Part shown: positions 7,640 through 15,865 of the stretch, piece after piece | How positions within the stretch are numbered: the first letter of the stretch is position 1 | How the letters are laid out: every line of letters begins with the position of its first letter | Source of the DNA: DASZXJ01 sp035545895 | Lineage (GTDB): Bacteria > Planctomycetota > Phycisphaerae > Tepidisphaerales > Tepidisphaeraceae | Direction: 5' to 3' | DNA: 49,245 bases | NCBI GenBank assembly: GCA_035545895.1 | Contig: DASZXJ010000006.1 | Coordinates: 1-49,245 of the forward strand | The notes under the pieces: model-generated | Told to the model about the DNA's origin: nothing | Seen by the model: the letters and a program-made list of their open reading frames with translations, nothing else | The model's database searches: none | Position numbers and translations under genes: made by a program

Positions 7640-9826
7640 ATGAAGCTAATCAAAATCATTTCCACGCTGATCGCGGTGCTCGTGTTCACGGGTTTGGTTA
7701 ACGCTCAGCCGCTGGCGGATCGGGTGCCTGCGGGGGCTCTGGTTTATATGGGCTGGCACGGCGCCGGGACCATGCCGCCGGGTTATGACAATACGCATCT
7801 CAAGGCCGTGCTGGATAACAGCAAGATGCGCGAATTGTTTACGGAATATGCGCCGCAGTTGCTCGCGAAACTGGCGCAGCGTCAGCCGCAAATGGTCGGG
7901 CCGATCAATCTGGCTCGCCAGTTGTTGGCTCAGTTTTGGGATCATCCCACCGCGTTTTATTTCGCCGGCATTGACATGCCTCCCAATGCCGATCCAATGC
8001 CCAAGCTGGCGCTGATTTGCCAGGCCGGCGCGGATGCGCCGATCATTCGCGAACAAATCGCTGGACTTCTCCAAAAGGCAGGTAATTCGCCGCTTCATGT
8101 TGAAGCCGTCGGCGATCTGGTGGTGATCTATCTCGGCTATCCGCAGGCATCGGCAGCGTTGGCCAATGGAGCGCAATCGCTGGGGCAATCCGCAGCTTTC
8201 ACGGCATCGATGAAACAGGTCGGCTCCGAGCCGATGCTGATGGCGTATGTCGATGTGGAAAAACTCTTCGCCACCTTCGATGAAGTAACAAAGCAAGCGC
8301 CCAATCCGCAGGCAACCGCGATGGCATCGCACGTGTTGGATGTATTTGGTTTGCGCGGCCTGAAGCGCGTCGTTTATGCAAGCGGGTTTGATGGGCAGGA
8401 TTGGATGACGCAGATGTTTGTCGATGCGCCCGCGCCGCGAACCGGGCTGCTCGATCTGCTGGATGCCAAACCGGTTTCGGCTGATGTGCTCAAGACGATT
8501 CCGGCTGATTCAACCTTCGCCGCCACGGTGCGTTTCGATCCGGCCAGGCTCATTAGTCGAATTCGTGAACTATCCGCCCAGGTCGATCCGCAAGCCCAGA
8601 GATACATCGACATGGGGCTGGGCGCGGTGCAGGTGGCGCTGGCGCGAAATCCGGTGACGGACATTCTGGAACCGCTCGGCGCCGATTGGGCGGCGTATTG
8701 CTCGCCATCCGTTGGAGGCAATGGGGCGCTGTCGATTGTGCTGGTGAACCATCTGGACGATGCCGCCAAGGCGCGGGTGGCTTTTCCGATTGCCTCGGTC
8801 AATCTGAGTAATTGGACGAGCATCGCGCTCTCTCGCGCGAGGGCTGGGATACAGATCGCGGGGCAGTTTATTGAGATTGGCGATCAACGGGTCTTCTACG
8901 TTGGCTTGCCAATTGTCGCGCCGTCTTGGGCGATGAAAGACGGCAATTTGTATATGGCGCTTTATCCGCAGTTTGCCGCGTCGGCGGCACGATGGACCAG
9001 CACGGGCGCCAAGACGATTGCACAAAACGAAAAGTTCCAGGCATTACAAAAACGATTGGCAATTGCCAATCCGGTGAGCTTTAGTTTTTATGATCTTCCC
9101 GCGAGTGCGACGCAGGGCAATATTTATTCGCAATATCTGATGTTGGCGCGATACGCAGGATTTTCGGATTTGATGCTTGGGGTTCCCGTGCCGGAACCGC
9201 TGCTCCCGCCGCTGGATGTGCTGTCTCAACACTTAGCCCCGGCTGGTTCGGTGGCGTGGGTGGATGATGCGGGGTATCACGTCAAGACCGTGAGCCCATT
9301 TCCGGGCAGCCGGATGCTGAATGAGCAGGGGATGTTTGCCAGCGTTGGAATTGGCGTGGGCGGGCTGATGACGTCGATTTTATTGCCTTCGCTGAACCGC
9401 GCACGGGAAACCGCCAATCGTGTGAAGTGTGCATCGAATCTCAGATCCATCGGCCAAGCAATCCTTCTTTACGCCAATGATAACCAAGGCAAATTTCCCC
9501 CGAATCTCGGCGAACTCATTCTCAAGGAAGAACTGACAGCCGGCTCATTTATCTGTCCATCGGGCAACACCCAACTGCCGAACGCGGTCGGCCCGGACAT
9601 CGGCAAGCAAATCGCGGATTGGGTCAATGCCAACAGCGATTACGTTTACCTCGGCGCCGGCAAGACCGCAGCTGCTCCGGCAGTTGACATCATCGCCTAC
9701 GATAAACCCGGCCATCATGACAACGATGGCATCAATATTCTTTTCGCAGATGGTCATGTCGATTTCGTAACCATGCGCCAAGCCATGCAAATGATCGCGC
9801 AGCAAGCTCCCGCGGGGGGCTTGTAA
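7640..9826 (+). CDS. Secreted protein with C-terminal pilin-like (DUF1559-type) segment
   Basis: A 728-residue exported protein of unknown function. ATG 7640 is set by GGAGG five bases upstream and by a signal peptide (residues 1-22, ending LVNA). Residues 25-555 form a large domain resembling planctomycete DUF3352-like proteins, without a catalytic motif I recognise. From about 565 come a weakly hydrophobic stretch, ILLPSLNRARE, the segment KCASNLRSIGQAILLYAND and near the end NILFADGHVDF. These are the marks of planctomycete pseudopilin-like proteins, which normally carry them directly after an N-terminal helix. Here they sit at the end of a long secreted protein. The stop overlaps the next start (TAATG). 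Confidence 0.75.
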   Translation: MKLIKIISTLIAVLVFTGLVNAQPLADRVPAGALVYMGWHGAGTMPPGYDNTHLKAVLDNSKMRELFTEYAPQLLAKLAQRQPQMVGPINLARQLLAQFWDHPTAFYFAGIDMPPNADPMPKLALICQAGADAPIIREQIAGLLQKAGNSPLHVEAVGDLVVIYLGYPQASAALANGAQSLGQSAAFTASMKQVGSEPMLMAYVDVEKLFATFDEVTKQAPNPQATAMASHVLDVFGLRGLKRVVYASGFDGQDWMTQMFVDAPAPRTGLLDLLDAKPVSADVLKTIPADSTFAATVRFDPARLISRIRELSAQVDPQAQRYIDMGLGAVQVALARNPVTDILEPLGADWAAYCSPSVGGNGALSIVLVNHLDDAAKARVAFPIASVNLSNWTSIALSRARAGIQIAGQFIEIGDQRVFYVGLPIVAPSWAMKDGNLYMALYPQFAASAARWTSTGAKTIAQNEKFQALQKRLAIANPVSFSFYDLPASATQGNIYSQYLMLARYAGFSDLMLGVPVPEPLLPPLDVLSQHLAPAGSVAWVDDAGYHVKTVSPFPGSRMLNEQGMFASVGIGVGGLMTSILLPSLNRARETANRVKCASNLRSIGQAILLYANDNQGKFPPNLGELILKEELTAGSFICPSGNTQLPNAVGPDIGKQIADWVNANSDYVYLGAGKTAAAPAVDIIAYDKPGHHDNDGINILFADGHVDFVTMRQAMQMIAQQAPAGGL

Positions 9827-10203
9827 TGTTTGGTTCGCATTTATCCATCGCCGGAGGAATGTATAGCGCTCTGCTCGAAGCCGAGAAACTCGATTTTCGT
9901 TTGGTTCGGTTATTTAGTAAGAATCTTCCGATCATGCGGGATTTTTCTTTACTGGGGGCATGGCTAGAGGGAAAGAGTGGTCGATGGCAGGATTCCAGAC
10001 TGCTTACTTTGGGCGTGTTTTTGTTCCTAAGCTACATGACCATCGTGTTGGCCTACCGAAGCTGGAAGTTGCTGAGACCGGGAGGCGATTTGCGTAATCC
10101 GCGATCAGTGTTCATTTTCTATGCAGTATTACTTGGTGCTTTGGAGATCTTCATGGTATTCGCAACCTGCATGATGTTCATTGCGCTCGTGCAAGGGGAC
10201 TGA
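9826..10203 (+). CDS. Small membrane ORF headed by a duplicated nfo 5' end
   Basis: A 125-residue ORF whose first 33 residues copy the start of the endonuclease IV encoded next to it: MFGSHLSIAGGM is identical, then ALLEAE. The first 60 nt match nfo at roughly 87%, with several changes silent. After about residue 33 the similarity stops and the sequence becomes a probable two-helix membrane protein (hydrophobic stretches about 57-75 and 94-120). It keeps none of the catalytic or zinc-binding parts of endonuclease IV. It starts within the previous stop (TAATG) and ends three bases before nfo, so it is probably cotranscribed. Expression is uncertain; it may be a fusion relic. Confidence 0.55.
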   Translation: MFGSHLSIAGGMYSALLEAEKLDFRLVRLFSKNLPIMRDFSLLGAWLEGKSGRWQDSRLLTLGVFLFLSYMTIVLAYRSWKLLRPGGDLRNPRSVFIFYAVLLGALEIFMVFATCMMFIALVQGD

Positions 10204-10206
10204 GCT

Positions 10207-11052
10207 ATGTTCGGTTCGCATCTCTCCATCGCCGGCGGAATGCACAACGCGCTGCTCGAAGCCGAGCGGCTTGGCTTCGACACAGTTCAGGTCTTCACCA
10301 AGAACCAGCAGCAATGGAAGTGCAAGCCGCTTGATCCTGCTGCGATCGAAGAATGGTCGAAACACCAAAAGCGATTGAAATTCAAAAAGACCGTCAGTCA
10401 CGACAGCTACCTGATCAATCTCGCGTCGGCGGATGATGTGCTGTGGAAGAAGAGCATCGATCTGTTTGTCGAAGAAGTGATGCGTTGCGATCTGCTTGCC
10501 ATTCCGTATTTGGTGACGCATCCCGGCGCGCATCTCGGAACGGGTGAAGATGCAGGCTTGAAGCGCGTGGCTGAGGCGCTGGATATCGTTCACCAGACGG
10601 TCGACTCTTCCAAAACAACCACCTGTCTCGAAATCACCGCCGGGCAGGGGAGTTCGCTGGGGTACAAGCTGGAGCACCTGGCATGGATCATCGATCACGT
10701 TAAGCAGCCCAAGCGGCTTGGCGTTTGTCTGGATACCGCCCACTTGTTCGCGGCCGGTTATGACTTTCGCGGCAACCCTTACAAGGCATTTCGAAAACAG
10801 CTTGATTCAACTGTCGGGTTGAAACAGGTCAAAGTGCTGCATCTCAACGATTCGAAGAAAGACCTCGGCAGCCGCGTGGATCGGCACGACCATATCGGGC
10901 GGGGAACGATTGGATTAGACGGGTTTCGCCCCATTGTGCAGGACGAAGCCTTTGCCGACATTCCTAAGATTCTCGAAACACCCAAGCTCAAGGACGAGAA
11001 TGGGCGTGATTGGGACGCGATTAATCTTCAAACGCTCAAATCGTTGTTATGA
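10207..11052 (+). CDS. nfo: Endonuclease IV (AP endonuclease)
   Basis: A 281-residue xylose-isomerase-like TIM barrel enzyme that cuts DNA at abasic sites in base excision repair. The start MFGSHLSIAGGMHNALLEAE is typical, and the metal-site signatures are visible: THPGAHLG (about 98-105), CLEITAGQG, GVCLDTAHLFAAGYD and LHLNDSKKDLGSRVDRHDHI near 217-237. Length matches the family and it looks intact. It lies three bases after the small ORF that duplicates its first 33 codons and about 120 bp upstream of larB. Confidence 0.96.
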   Translation: MFGSHLSIAGGMHNALLEAERLGFDTVQVFTKNQQQWKCKPLDPAAIEEWSKHQKRLKFKKTVSHDSYLINLASADDVLWKKSIDLFVEEVMRCDLLAIPYLVTHPGAHLGTGEDAGLKRVAEALDIVHQTVDSSKTTTCLEITAGQGSSLGYKLEHLAWIIDHVKQPKRLGVCLDTAHLFAAGYDFRGNPYKAFRKQLDSTVGLKQVKVLHLNDSKKDLGSRVDRHDHIGRGTIGLDGFRPIVQDEAFADIPKILETPKLKDENGRDWDAINLQTLKSLL

Positions 11053-11064
11053 TGATGAGAGAGT

Positions 11065-11144
11065 GATCGGTGGTCGGTGACCAGTGGTCAGAAATCCGAG
11101 CCATTCTGGCTGACCACCGGCCACTGACCACTTGCCACTTGGTT
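11065..11144. repeat. Inverted tract of 7-nt words (GGTGGTC / CTGACCA)
   Basis: Between nfo and larB the sequence reads GGTGGTC GGTGACC AGTGGTC, a short spacer, then CTGACCA CCGGCCA CTGACCA CTTGCCA. The two halves are approximate reverse complements and can form a long imperfect hairpin. Each half has strict 7-nt spacing. It may attenuate transcription between nfo and the lar genes or be a mobile word repeat; the sequence alone does not decide. Confidence 0.7.
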
Positions 11145-11172
11145 CGATATCAATGAGAGTTTGTTGAGTTTT

Positions 11173-11955
11173 ATGTGGGATGAACCAACCATTCGCCGGA
11201 TTCTGCAGGAGGTTGCCCACGGTAATCAGAGCGTTGATTCCGCCTGGGCGCGCCTGCGCGGCCTGCCGATGCAGAATCTGGATTTCGCCCGGCTGGACCA
11301 TCACCGTGAATTGAGGCAGGGATTTTCCGAAGTCGTCTATTGTGCCGGCAAGACTCCACAGCAGGCAGCACAAATCCTCCACAAGCTGTCGGAACGACAC
11401 GACCGCGTGCTGGGTACTCGCGCCACTCCCGAGCATTTTGACCAAGCCCACAACCTGGTGCCTGATCTGCAATATCACGAACAAGCCCGCGCCATCTGGC
11501 TGGATCGCAGCAAACGTCCCCGTAAAACCGGTGTAGTGGTAATGGCCGCCGGCACCGCGGATTTGCCCGTCGCGGAAGAAGCTGCTTTAACCTTGGAAGT
11601 CATGGGGCACGCCGCCCAGCGGGTTTACGATGTCGGCGTCGCGGGGCTGCACCGCTTGCTTGGCGAATTGCCGATCATGCAAACCGCCAACGTCATTGTC
11701 GCGGTGGCGGGCATGGAAGGGGCGTTGCCCAGTGTCATCGGCGGGCTGGTGTCGTGTCCCGTCGTGGCGGTGCCCACTTCGGTTGGGTATGGCACGGGCA
11801 TCAATGGGCTGGCTGCGCTGCTGAGCATGTTGAATTCCTGTGCTTCGGGCTTGGCGGTCGTGAATATCGATAACGGGTTTGGCGCTGGATGCGTCGCAGC
11901 GCGAATCAACGCGCTGGCGAAAGACAGTGTCACTGAAAGTGACTCCGCCGGTTGA
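11173..11955 (+). CDS. larB: Nickel-pincer cofactor synthesis carboxylase LarB
   Basis: A 260-residue LarB (AIR-carboxylase/PurE-like). In the known pathway LarB carboxylates and hydrolyses nicotinic acid adenine dinucleotide, giving pyridinium-3,5-dicarboxylate mononucleotide and AMP. Visible signatures are VVVMAAGTADLPVAEEAALT, VIVAVAGMEGALPSVIGGLV and PVVAVPTSVGYG, then NGFGAG near the C-terminus. ATG 11173 is preferred to the TTG at 11161, although neither has a strong ribosome-binding site. larE and larC follow closely on the same strand, so this is a cofactor operon. Confidence 0.95.
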   Translation: MWDEPTIRRILQEVAHGNQSVDSAWARLRGLPMQNLDFARLDHHRELRQGFSEVVYCAGKTPQQAAQILHKLSERHDRVLGTRATPEHFDQAHNLVPDLQYHEQARAIWLDRSKRPRKTGVVVMAAGTADLPVAEEAALTLEVMGHAAQRVYDVGVAGLHRLLGELPIMQTANVIVAVAGMEGALPSVIGGLVSCPVVAVPTSVGYGTGINGLAALLSMLNSCASGLAVVNIDNGFGAGCVAARINALAKDSVTESDSAG

Positions 11956-11964
11956 GGACGTGTG

Positions 11965-12795
11965 ATGACGCCTGTGCTTGATGAAAAAATCAATCATCTG
12001 CGCTCGCTATTGCGCGGAATGGGCTCGGTGATCGTCGCGTATTCGGGCGGCGTTGACAGCGCCCTTGTGATGGCGATTGCGCATCAGGAACTGGGCGACA
12101 AAGCGCTCGCGTGCATCGGTGTTTCACCCAGTTATCCGCAGCGCGAGATGCGCCAGGCCACCGAACTGGCCAAAACTCTTGGCGCGCCGTTGCGGCTGGT
12201 CGATACCACCGAGCATCTCGATCCGAGCTATGCCGCCAATCCAACCGATCGTTGCTTTTATTGCAAGACCGACCTCTACGATCATCTGGTTCATATTCGC
12301 GACAATGAGAAGTTTTCAGCGATTGTTGACGGCAACAACGTCAGCGACCTCGGCGATGACCGCCCCGGTATGAAGGCCGCTCGCCGGCACGGCGTGCGCT
12401 CGCCGCTCATCGAAGCGAACATTTCCAAACCTGAAGTCCGTGCAATGGCGCGCGAATTGAACCTGCCCGTCTGGGATAAACCCGCGATGGCCTGCCTTTC
12501 CTCGCGCGTGCCGCACGGGACCGCCATCACACCCGCGCTTCTTCGGCAAATCGAACAGGCCGAGGATGTGCTCGTCGAACTGGGATTCAAGCAATTTCGC
12601 GTGCGTCATCACGACAACATCGCCCGCATCGAACTGCCGCTGGACGAGTTGCCGCACGCCATCGAACTGCGTGAGGAGATCGTCAAAGGCATTCGCGCGG
12701 CCGGCTACAAGCACGTGACGCTTGATCTGGCCGGCTTTCGGCGCGAATTAACTGCTCCTGAGTCATTGGTACAGCTCACGTTGGGGCACAAATGA
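11965..12795 (+). CDS. larE: ATP-dependent sulfur transferase LarE
   Basis: A 276-residue LarE, which adenylates the P2CMN carboxylates and inserts sulfur. The PP-loop SGGVDSA is at about 27-33. Cysteines lie in DRCFYCKTDLY (about 97 and 100) and in MACLSSRVPHG (about 177). The last position corresponds to the sacrificial Cys of the lactobacillar enzyme. The CxxC plus Cys set resembles, from memory, the [4Fe-4S]-dependent LarE subgroup, so sulfur supply here may be catalytic; this is inference. GAGG seven bases upstream favours ATG 11965 over GTG 11962. Its stop overlaps larC (ATGA). Confidence 0.94.
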   Translation: MTPVLDEKINHLRSLLRGMGSVIVAYSGGVDSALVMAIAHQELGDKALACIGVSPSYPQREMRQATELAKTLGAPLRLVDTTEHLDPSYAANPTDRCFYCKTDLYDHLVHIRDNEKFSAIVDGNNVSDLGDDRPGMKAARRHGVRSPLIEANISKPEVRAMARELNLPVWDKPAMACLSSRVPHGTAITPALLRQIEQAEDVLVELGFKQFRVRHHDNIARIELPLDELPHAIELREEIVKGIRAAGYKHVTLDLAGFRRELTAPESLVQLTLGHK

Positions 12796-14015
12796 TCGGT
12801 TATTTGGACCTGCCCTCGGGAATTTCAGGCGATATGTTTCTGGGCTGCCTCGTCGATGCCGGCTGGCCCATCGAGCAGCTTCGCGGCGCGCTGCGACAAT
12901 TAAAACTGCCCGCCCGGGACTGGGCCGTCGAATCCAAACAAGTAATGAAAGGCCCATTCCGCGCGACGCTGGTCGATGTGCGCGTCACCGAAGGCGCGCC
13001 CATCGGGCACCCGTTTGTGCTGGCTCCCTCGCAAGCACACGGGCACACGCATCGCAACCTCACCGACATCCGGTCGATGATTCAATCATCCGATCTTCCT
13101 GGGATCGTGAAGGAACAATCCGTCGCCGTCTTCACGCGGCTTGCCCACGCCGAGGCCAGGGTGCACGGCTCGACGCTCGATCAGATTCATTTTCACGAAG
13201 TCGGCGCGCTCGATGCCATCATCGACATCGTCGGCACGGTGGCGGCCATTCACGAACTGGGAATCGAAGCGCTCTGCTCGTCTGCCTTTCCGATGAGTCA
13301 CGGCTGGACCGACAGCCAGCACGGAAAACTTCCGCTTCCCGCGCCCGCGACGCTGGAGATCCTCTCCGCCGCCGGCGCACCCGGCATTCCCGGCCCCGGT
13401 GAGGGCGAGCATGTCACCCCCACCGGCGCGGCGCTGGTCTGCGAACTCGCGAAGTTTCATCAGCCTGCGATGCAGTTGCACAAGATCGCCATCGGTGCGG
13501 GCAAACGCGATTCGTCATGGCCCAACGTTGCGAGACTCTGGCTTGGCGCGGCACAATCCACCGAAGTGGTTTCCGCGGCTGATTCAATCGTCCAGATCGA
13601 AACCAACATCGACGACATGAACCCCCAGTTCTATGCCCCTTTGTCCGAGCGGCTCTTTGCCGCCGGCGCGCTGGATGTCTGGCTGACGCCGATTCAGATG
13701 AAAAAGAATCGCCCCGGCGTGCTGCTCGGAGTTCTAGCCAACAGCCACAATCAGCGCGTCATCGCCGACTTGATCCTTCGCGAAACCACCACGCTGGGCG
13801 TACGCGTCACCCCGGTCCACCGGTTCGAAGCCGAGCGGGAAATGAAATCGGTCAGCACATCCTTCGGCATGGTGCGTGTCAAGCTCAAAAAGTGGAATGG
13901 CCATACGATCTCCGCCATGCCCGAATATGAGGACTGTCGAAGATTGTCGGATGAGAAAAAAGTACCCCTGCAGGAAGTATACAACGCCGCCCTCACCGCG
14001 GTGCGGTCCGTCTAA
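12792..14015 (+). CDS. larC: Nickel insertion protein LarC (single reading frame)
   Basis: A 407-residue LarC, the CTP-dependent enzyme that inserts Ni into the dithiolated pyridinium precursor. The start YLDLPSGISGDMFLG, a short His-rich stretch (HGHTHRN, about 78-85), QIHFHEVGALDAIIDIVG (about 130-147) and VQIETNIDDMNPQ are family hallmarks. In Lactobacillus plantarum the gene is read through a frameshift as LarC1/LarC2; here it is one continuous frame. Four-base overlap with larE implies coupling. The user of the cofactor, a LarA-type racemase, is not in the window. Confidence 0.95.
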   Translation: MIGYLDLPSGISGDMFLGCLVDAGWPIEQLRGALRQLKLPARDWAVESKQVMKGPFRATLVDVRVTEGAPIGHPFVLAPSQAHGHTHRNLTDIRSMIQSSDLPGIVKEQSVAVFTRLAHAEARVHGSTLDQIHFHEVGALDAIIDIVGTVAAIHELGIEALCSSAFPMSHGWTDSQHGKLPLPAPATLEILSAAGAPGIPGPGEGEHVTPTGAALVCELAKFHQPAMQLHKIAIGAGKRDSSWPNVARLWLGAAQSTEVVSAADSIVQIETNIDDMNPQFYAPLSERLFAAGALDVWLTPIQMKKNRPGVLLGVLANSHNQRVIADLILRETTTLGVRVTPVHRFEAEREMKSVSTSFGMVRVKLKKWNGHTISAMPEYEDCRRLSDEKKVPLQEVYNAALTAVRSV

Positions 14016-14321
14016 TCCGCATTCCACGCCCCTTGGTTCATACCCCCCCGCCGACACCGTCGGCGGCTTTACACGGCGGATGTCACTGCGGAAACGCGCA
14101 GATGCGCGAAGATTTGGCGCAATTCATCGACCAATTAGCGCGTCCGATTCGTCATATGGCGCGCAATTTTGTGCAGTTTCATGGAGCCTGCAGACAAGAG
14201 TTTTATCCACAGATTTCACAGATGACATATGGGGAATTTTGGATTTTGGATTTCGGATTGTGGAATTGGAGTTGCGCGAAATGAGTCCGCATGGCGCAAC
14301 AAAGGAGCCGCGGGTCACTGG
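14016..14321. other. Intergenic DNA with CACAGAT and TTGGATT words
   Basis: No gene is seen after larC. The stretch holds TCCACAGATTTCACAGATGAC (about 14208-14227) and a 7-nt-periodic tract GGAATTT TGGATTT TGGATTT CGGATT around 14232-14262, leading into the repeat at 14322. A GC-rich inverted motif CCGCCGACACCGTCGGCGG lies at about 14048 and could act as a terminator stem for larC, but no U-tract follows. Confidence 0.5.
14048..14067 (+). terminator. Hairpin downstream of larC
   Basis: CCGCCGAC-ACC-GTCGGCGG is a perfect 8-bp stem with a 3-nt loop about 35 bases after the larC stop. The following bases (CTTTACACGG) are not a run of T, so it is a weak intrinsic terminator at best; an mRNA-stabilising hairpin is an alternative. 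Confidence 0.5.
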
Positions 14322-14517
14322 ATCTTCGTCATTCTGATTTGGTCATTCGTCATTGGGATTTTGTTGGTCATTGGGACTTGGCCATTGGTGATTAGATCTC
14401 CATTTCCCCGCCAATCCCCGCCCGCCTTCGCTGGGCGAACGATGCGCTATCCCACCGTACCCTCCTACGGGGAGGATCGCAGCATTCGCCTCCGTTGACG
14501 CCCGCAGCGCAGCCGAC
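14322..14517. repeat. Intergenic repeat, copy 2
   Basis: This block repeats the sequence at 1-236: the GGTCATT-type 7-nt words, then GCGAACGATGCG, CCCACCGTACCCTCCTACGG and CCGCAGCGCAGCC. The word tract is shorter than in copy 1 and the GC-rich half diverges by scattered substitutions, mostly between the conserved blocks. It abuts the 3' end of the secreted-protein gene at 14531. Confidence 0.85.
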
Positions 14518-14530
14518 GTTGTGAAATTAT

Positions 14531-15382
14531 TCACACTTTGGCTGACAAAAGAGGAAGCGAGGAAGTCAGTCCGCTTGGGCACAGACGTAGGGAATAAGTC
14601 GTCGGCTTGGTGGGGTTGACCGCGGTGATTCCGAAGAAATACGTCCCGGCGTTCAGCCGGCCGGTGATGACCTTGTCAGCGCCGGTCTTGCCGGTGGTGG
14701 TCGCGATGGCTTCGTTGGGGTCCGCTTTGCCGTTGTGGTTTAAGTCTTGATAGACCGTGACGTTGGCATCAAATTGCAGGCCGTTCAAGCGAATGCTCGC
14801 GCTGGTCGCTTTCTTCACATCCCAGCGATACCAGTCGCTTGGATCGTTGCCGCCGACGTATTCGGTCAACGTCAGATCGGTCGTGGGTTTGGGATCGACC
14901 TTGGTGGCTTGACTGGAATCGTTGGCAACCGAGTCTTTCACATCCGATGTGGCAAAGACCTGCACGTTGCCGGTCAATTTATATTTGGCGACTTGTCCAC
15001 GGGTGGATTGAGAGACCCGGACGAAATAGAAACCCGCGTCGAGCAGACGGCTGATGCTTTCGTCCCTCGTGCCAAGCTGGGCTGAGCGGGCGATGACTTC
15101 GCCGCTGTCCAGCTTGTTATTGTTGTTGCTGTCGCGGACGAGTTCGAGTGTCGCATCTCCGGTCAGGCCCTGGAGTTTGAACGCAACGGTGGCTGCCTTG
15201 GCGACACGGACGCGAAAAATATCGTCCGTGTTGGCATTGTTGATCGTGCCGCTCACGCTGGCCGAGTTGGAATCGATATTCAGCGCCGGAACGCCGCTGA
15301 GGCTTTCCGACATGCACAGTCGCGTTTCAAGCGACTCCAACTGACAAGATTTGGTAGCCCGAACGAAATTCCTGGCTCGCAT
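14531..15382 (-). CDS. Secreted PPC-like two-domain protein with LEPR-type N-terminus
   Basis: A 283-residue probable exported protein. Residues 15-25 (LESLETRLCMS) are a variant of the planctomycete LEPxLEPRxLLS motif that marks many of their extracellular proteins. Two homologous beta domains follow (about 43-140 and 165-275), like pre-peptidase C-terminal domains (DIFRVRVAKAATVAFKL, DWYRWDVKKATSASIRL). Each holds an EF-hand-like acidic loop: DSNNNNKLDSGE (84-95) and DLNHNGKADPNE (213-224), suggesting Ca2+ binding. No catalytic domain is present, so it is probably a surface or adhesive module. It is a single gene beside the repeat at 14322. Confidence 0.75.
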   Translation of the reverse strand: MRARNFVRATKSCQLESLETRLCMSESLSGVPALNIDSNSASVSGTINNANTDDIFRVRVAKAATVAFKLQGLTGDATLELVRDSNNNNKLDSGEVIARSAQLGTRDESISRLLDAGFYFVRVSQSTRGQVAKYKLTGNVQVFATSDVKDSVANDSSQATKVDPKPTTDLTLTEYVGGNDPSDWYRWDVKKATSASIRLNGLQFDANVTVYQDLNHNGKADPNEAIATTTGKTGADKVITGRLNAGTYFFGITAVNPTKPTTYSLRLCPSGLTSSLPLLSAKV

Positions 15383-15515
15383 GGCTCATACTGCGCTTTC
15401 TCCCTCCCCTGACAGAGATGATTTCCAATATGCCAAATCGTGAGGCAAGCAGATTTTTCGGTCGATAATCAGGTACTGGCCAATAAAAAAGGAGATGTGA
15501 CGAGGAGCCGAAAAA

Positions 15516-15586
15516 CTGGGGTACTAGGATTTGAACCTAGACAAGCAGATTCAGAGACTGCTGTGCTACCGTTACACCATACCCCA
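15516..15586 (-). tRNA. tRNA-Gln (anticodon CTG)
   Basis: On the minus strand a cloverleaf starts TGGGGTA and ends TACCCCA plus discriminator G, a full 7-bp acceptor stem as in E. coli tRNA-Gln. The anticodon loop is C-T-CTG-A-A with CTG as anticodon, and the T arm contains GGTTCAAATCC. The CCA end is not encoded. It reads codon CAG. Confidence 0.95.
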
Positions 15587-15747
15587 AAAGTTATTGCCCG
15601 TCCGATACTTACGTAAAATCGGGTTCTGCCTCAATTTCGCCGATTACCGGTTTTCACCCCCATGCGCGCATTTCAGAGCTGGCAAAATGTCAGCAAATGC
15701 ACCAAGGAAAGTCTAACGTTAACAGCATCAGGGTCAAGGCACCGACC

Positions 15748-15865
15748 GGTTGCCCTCTTCACCTCCACGCGGCAACAGGACAATGGCGCAAAACGATTGG
15801 CGGAGATTTGAAAGCCGCACTTGCGCAATATAGCCATGATGAACCCGGGGGGGCATTAGGTAACT
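15748..15865 (+). pseudogene. Possible integrase N-terminal fragment
   Basis: One frame gives GCPLHLHAATGQWRKTIGG followed by DLKAALAQYSHDEPGG. This resembles, from memory, the N-terminal DNA-binding part of planctomycete tyrosine recombinases (PL.pHa.GqW.KkI.G ... AL..Y). The part between the two conserved stretches is missing and nothing downstream matches a catalytic domain. If real it is a decayed remnant. The match is short, so chance is possible. Confidence 0.3.

Noticed and set aside
15516..15586. tRNA-Gln 3' end as an att site
   Set aside because: No second copy of the tRNA 3' end was found nearby and the integrase-like fragment lies on the 5' side.
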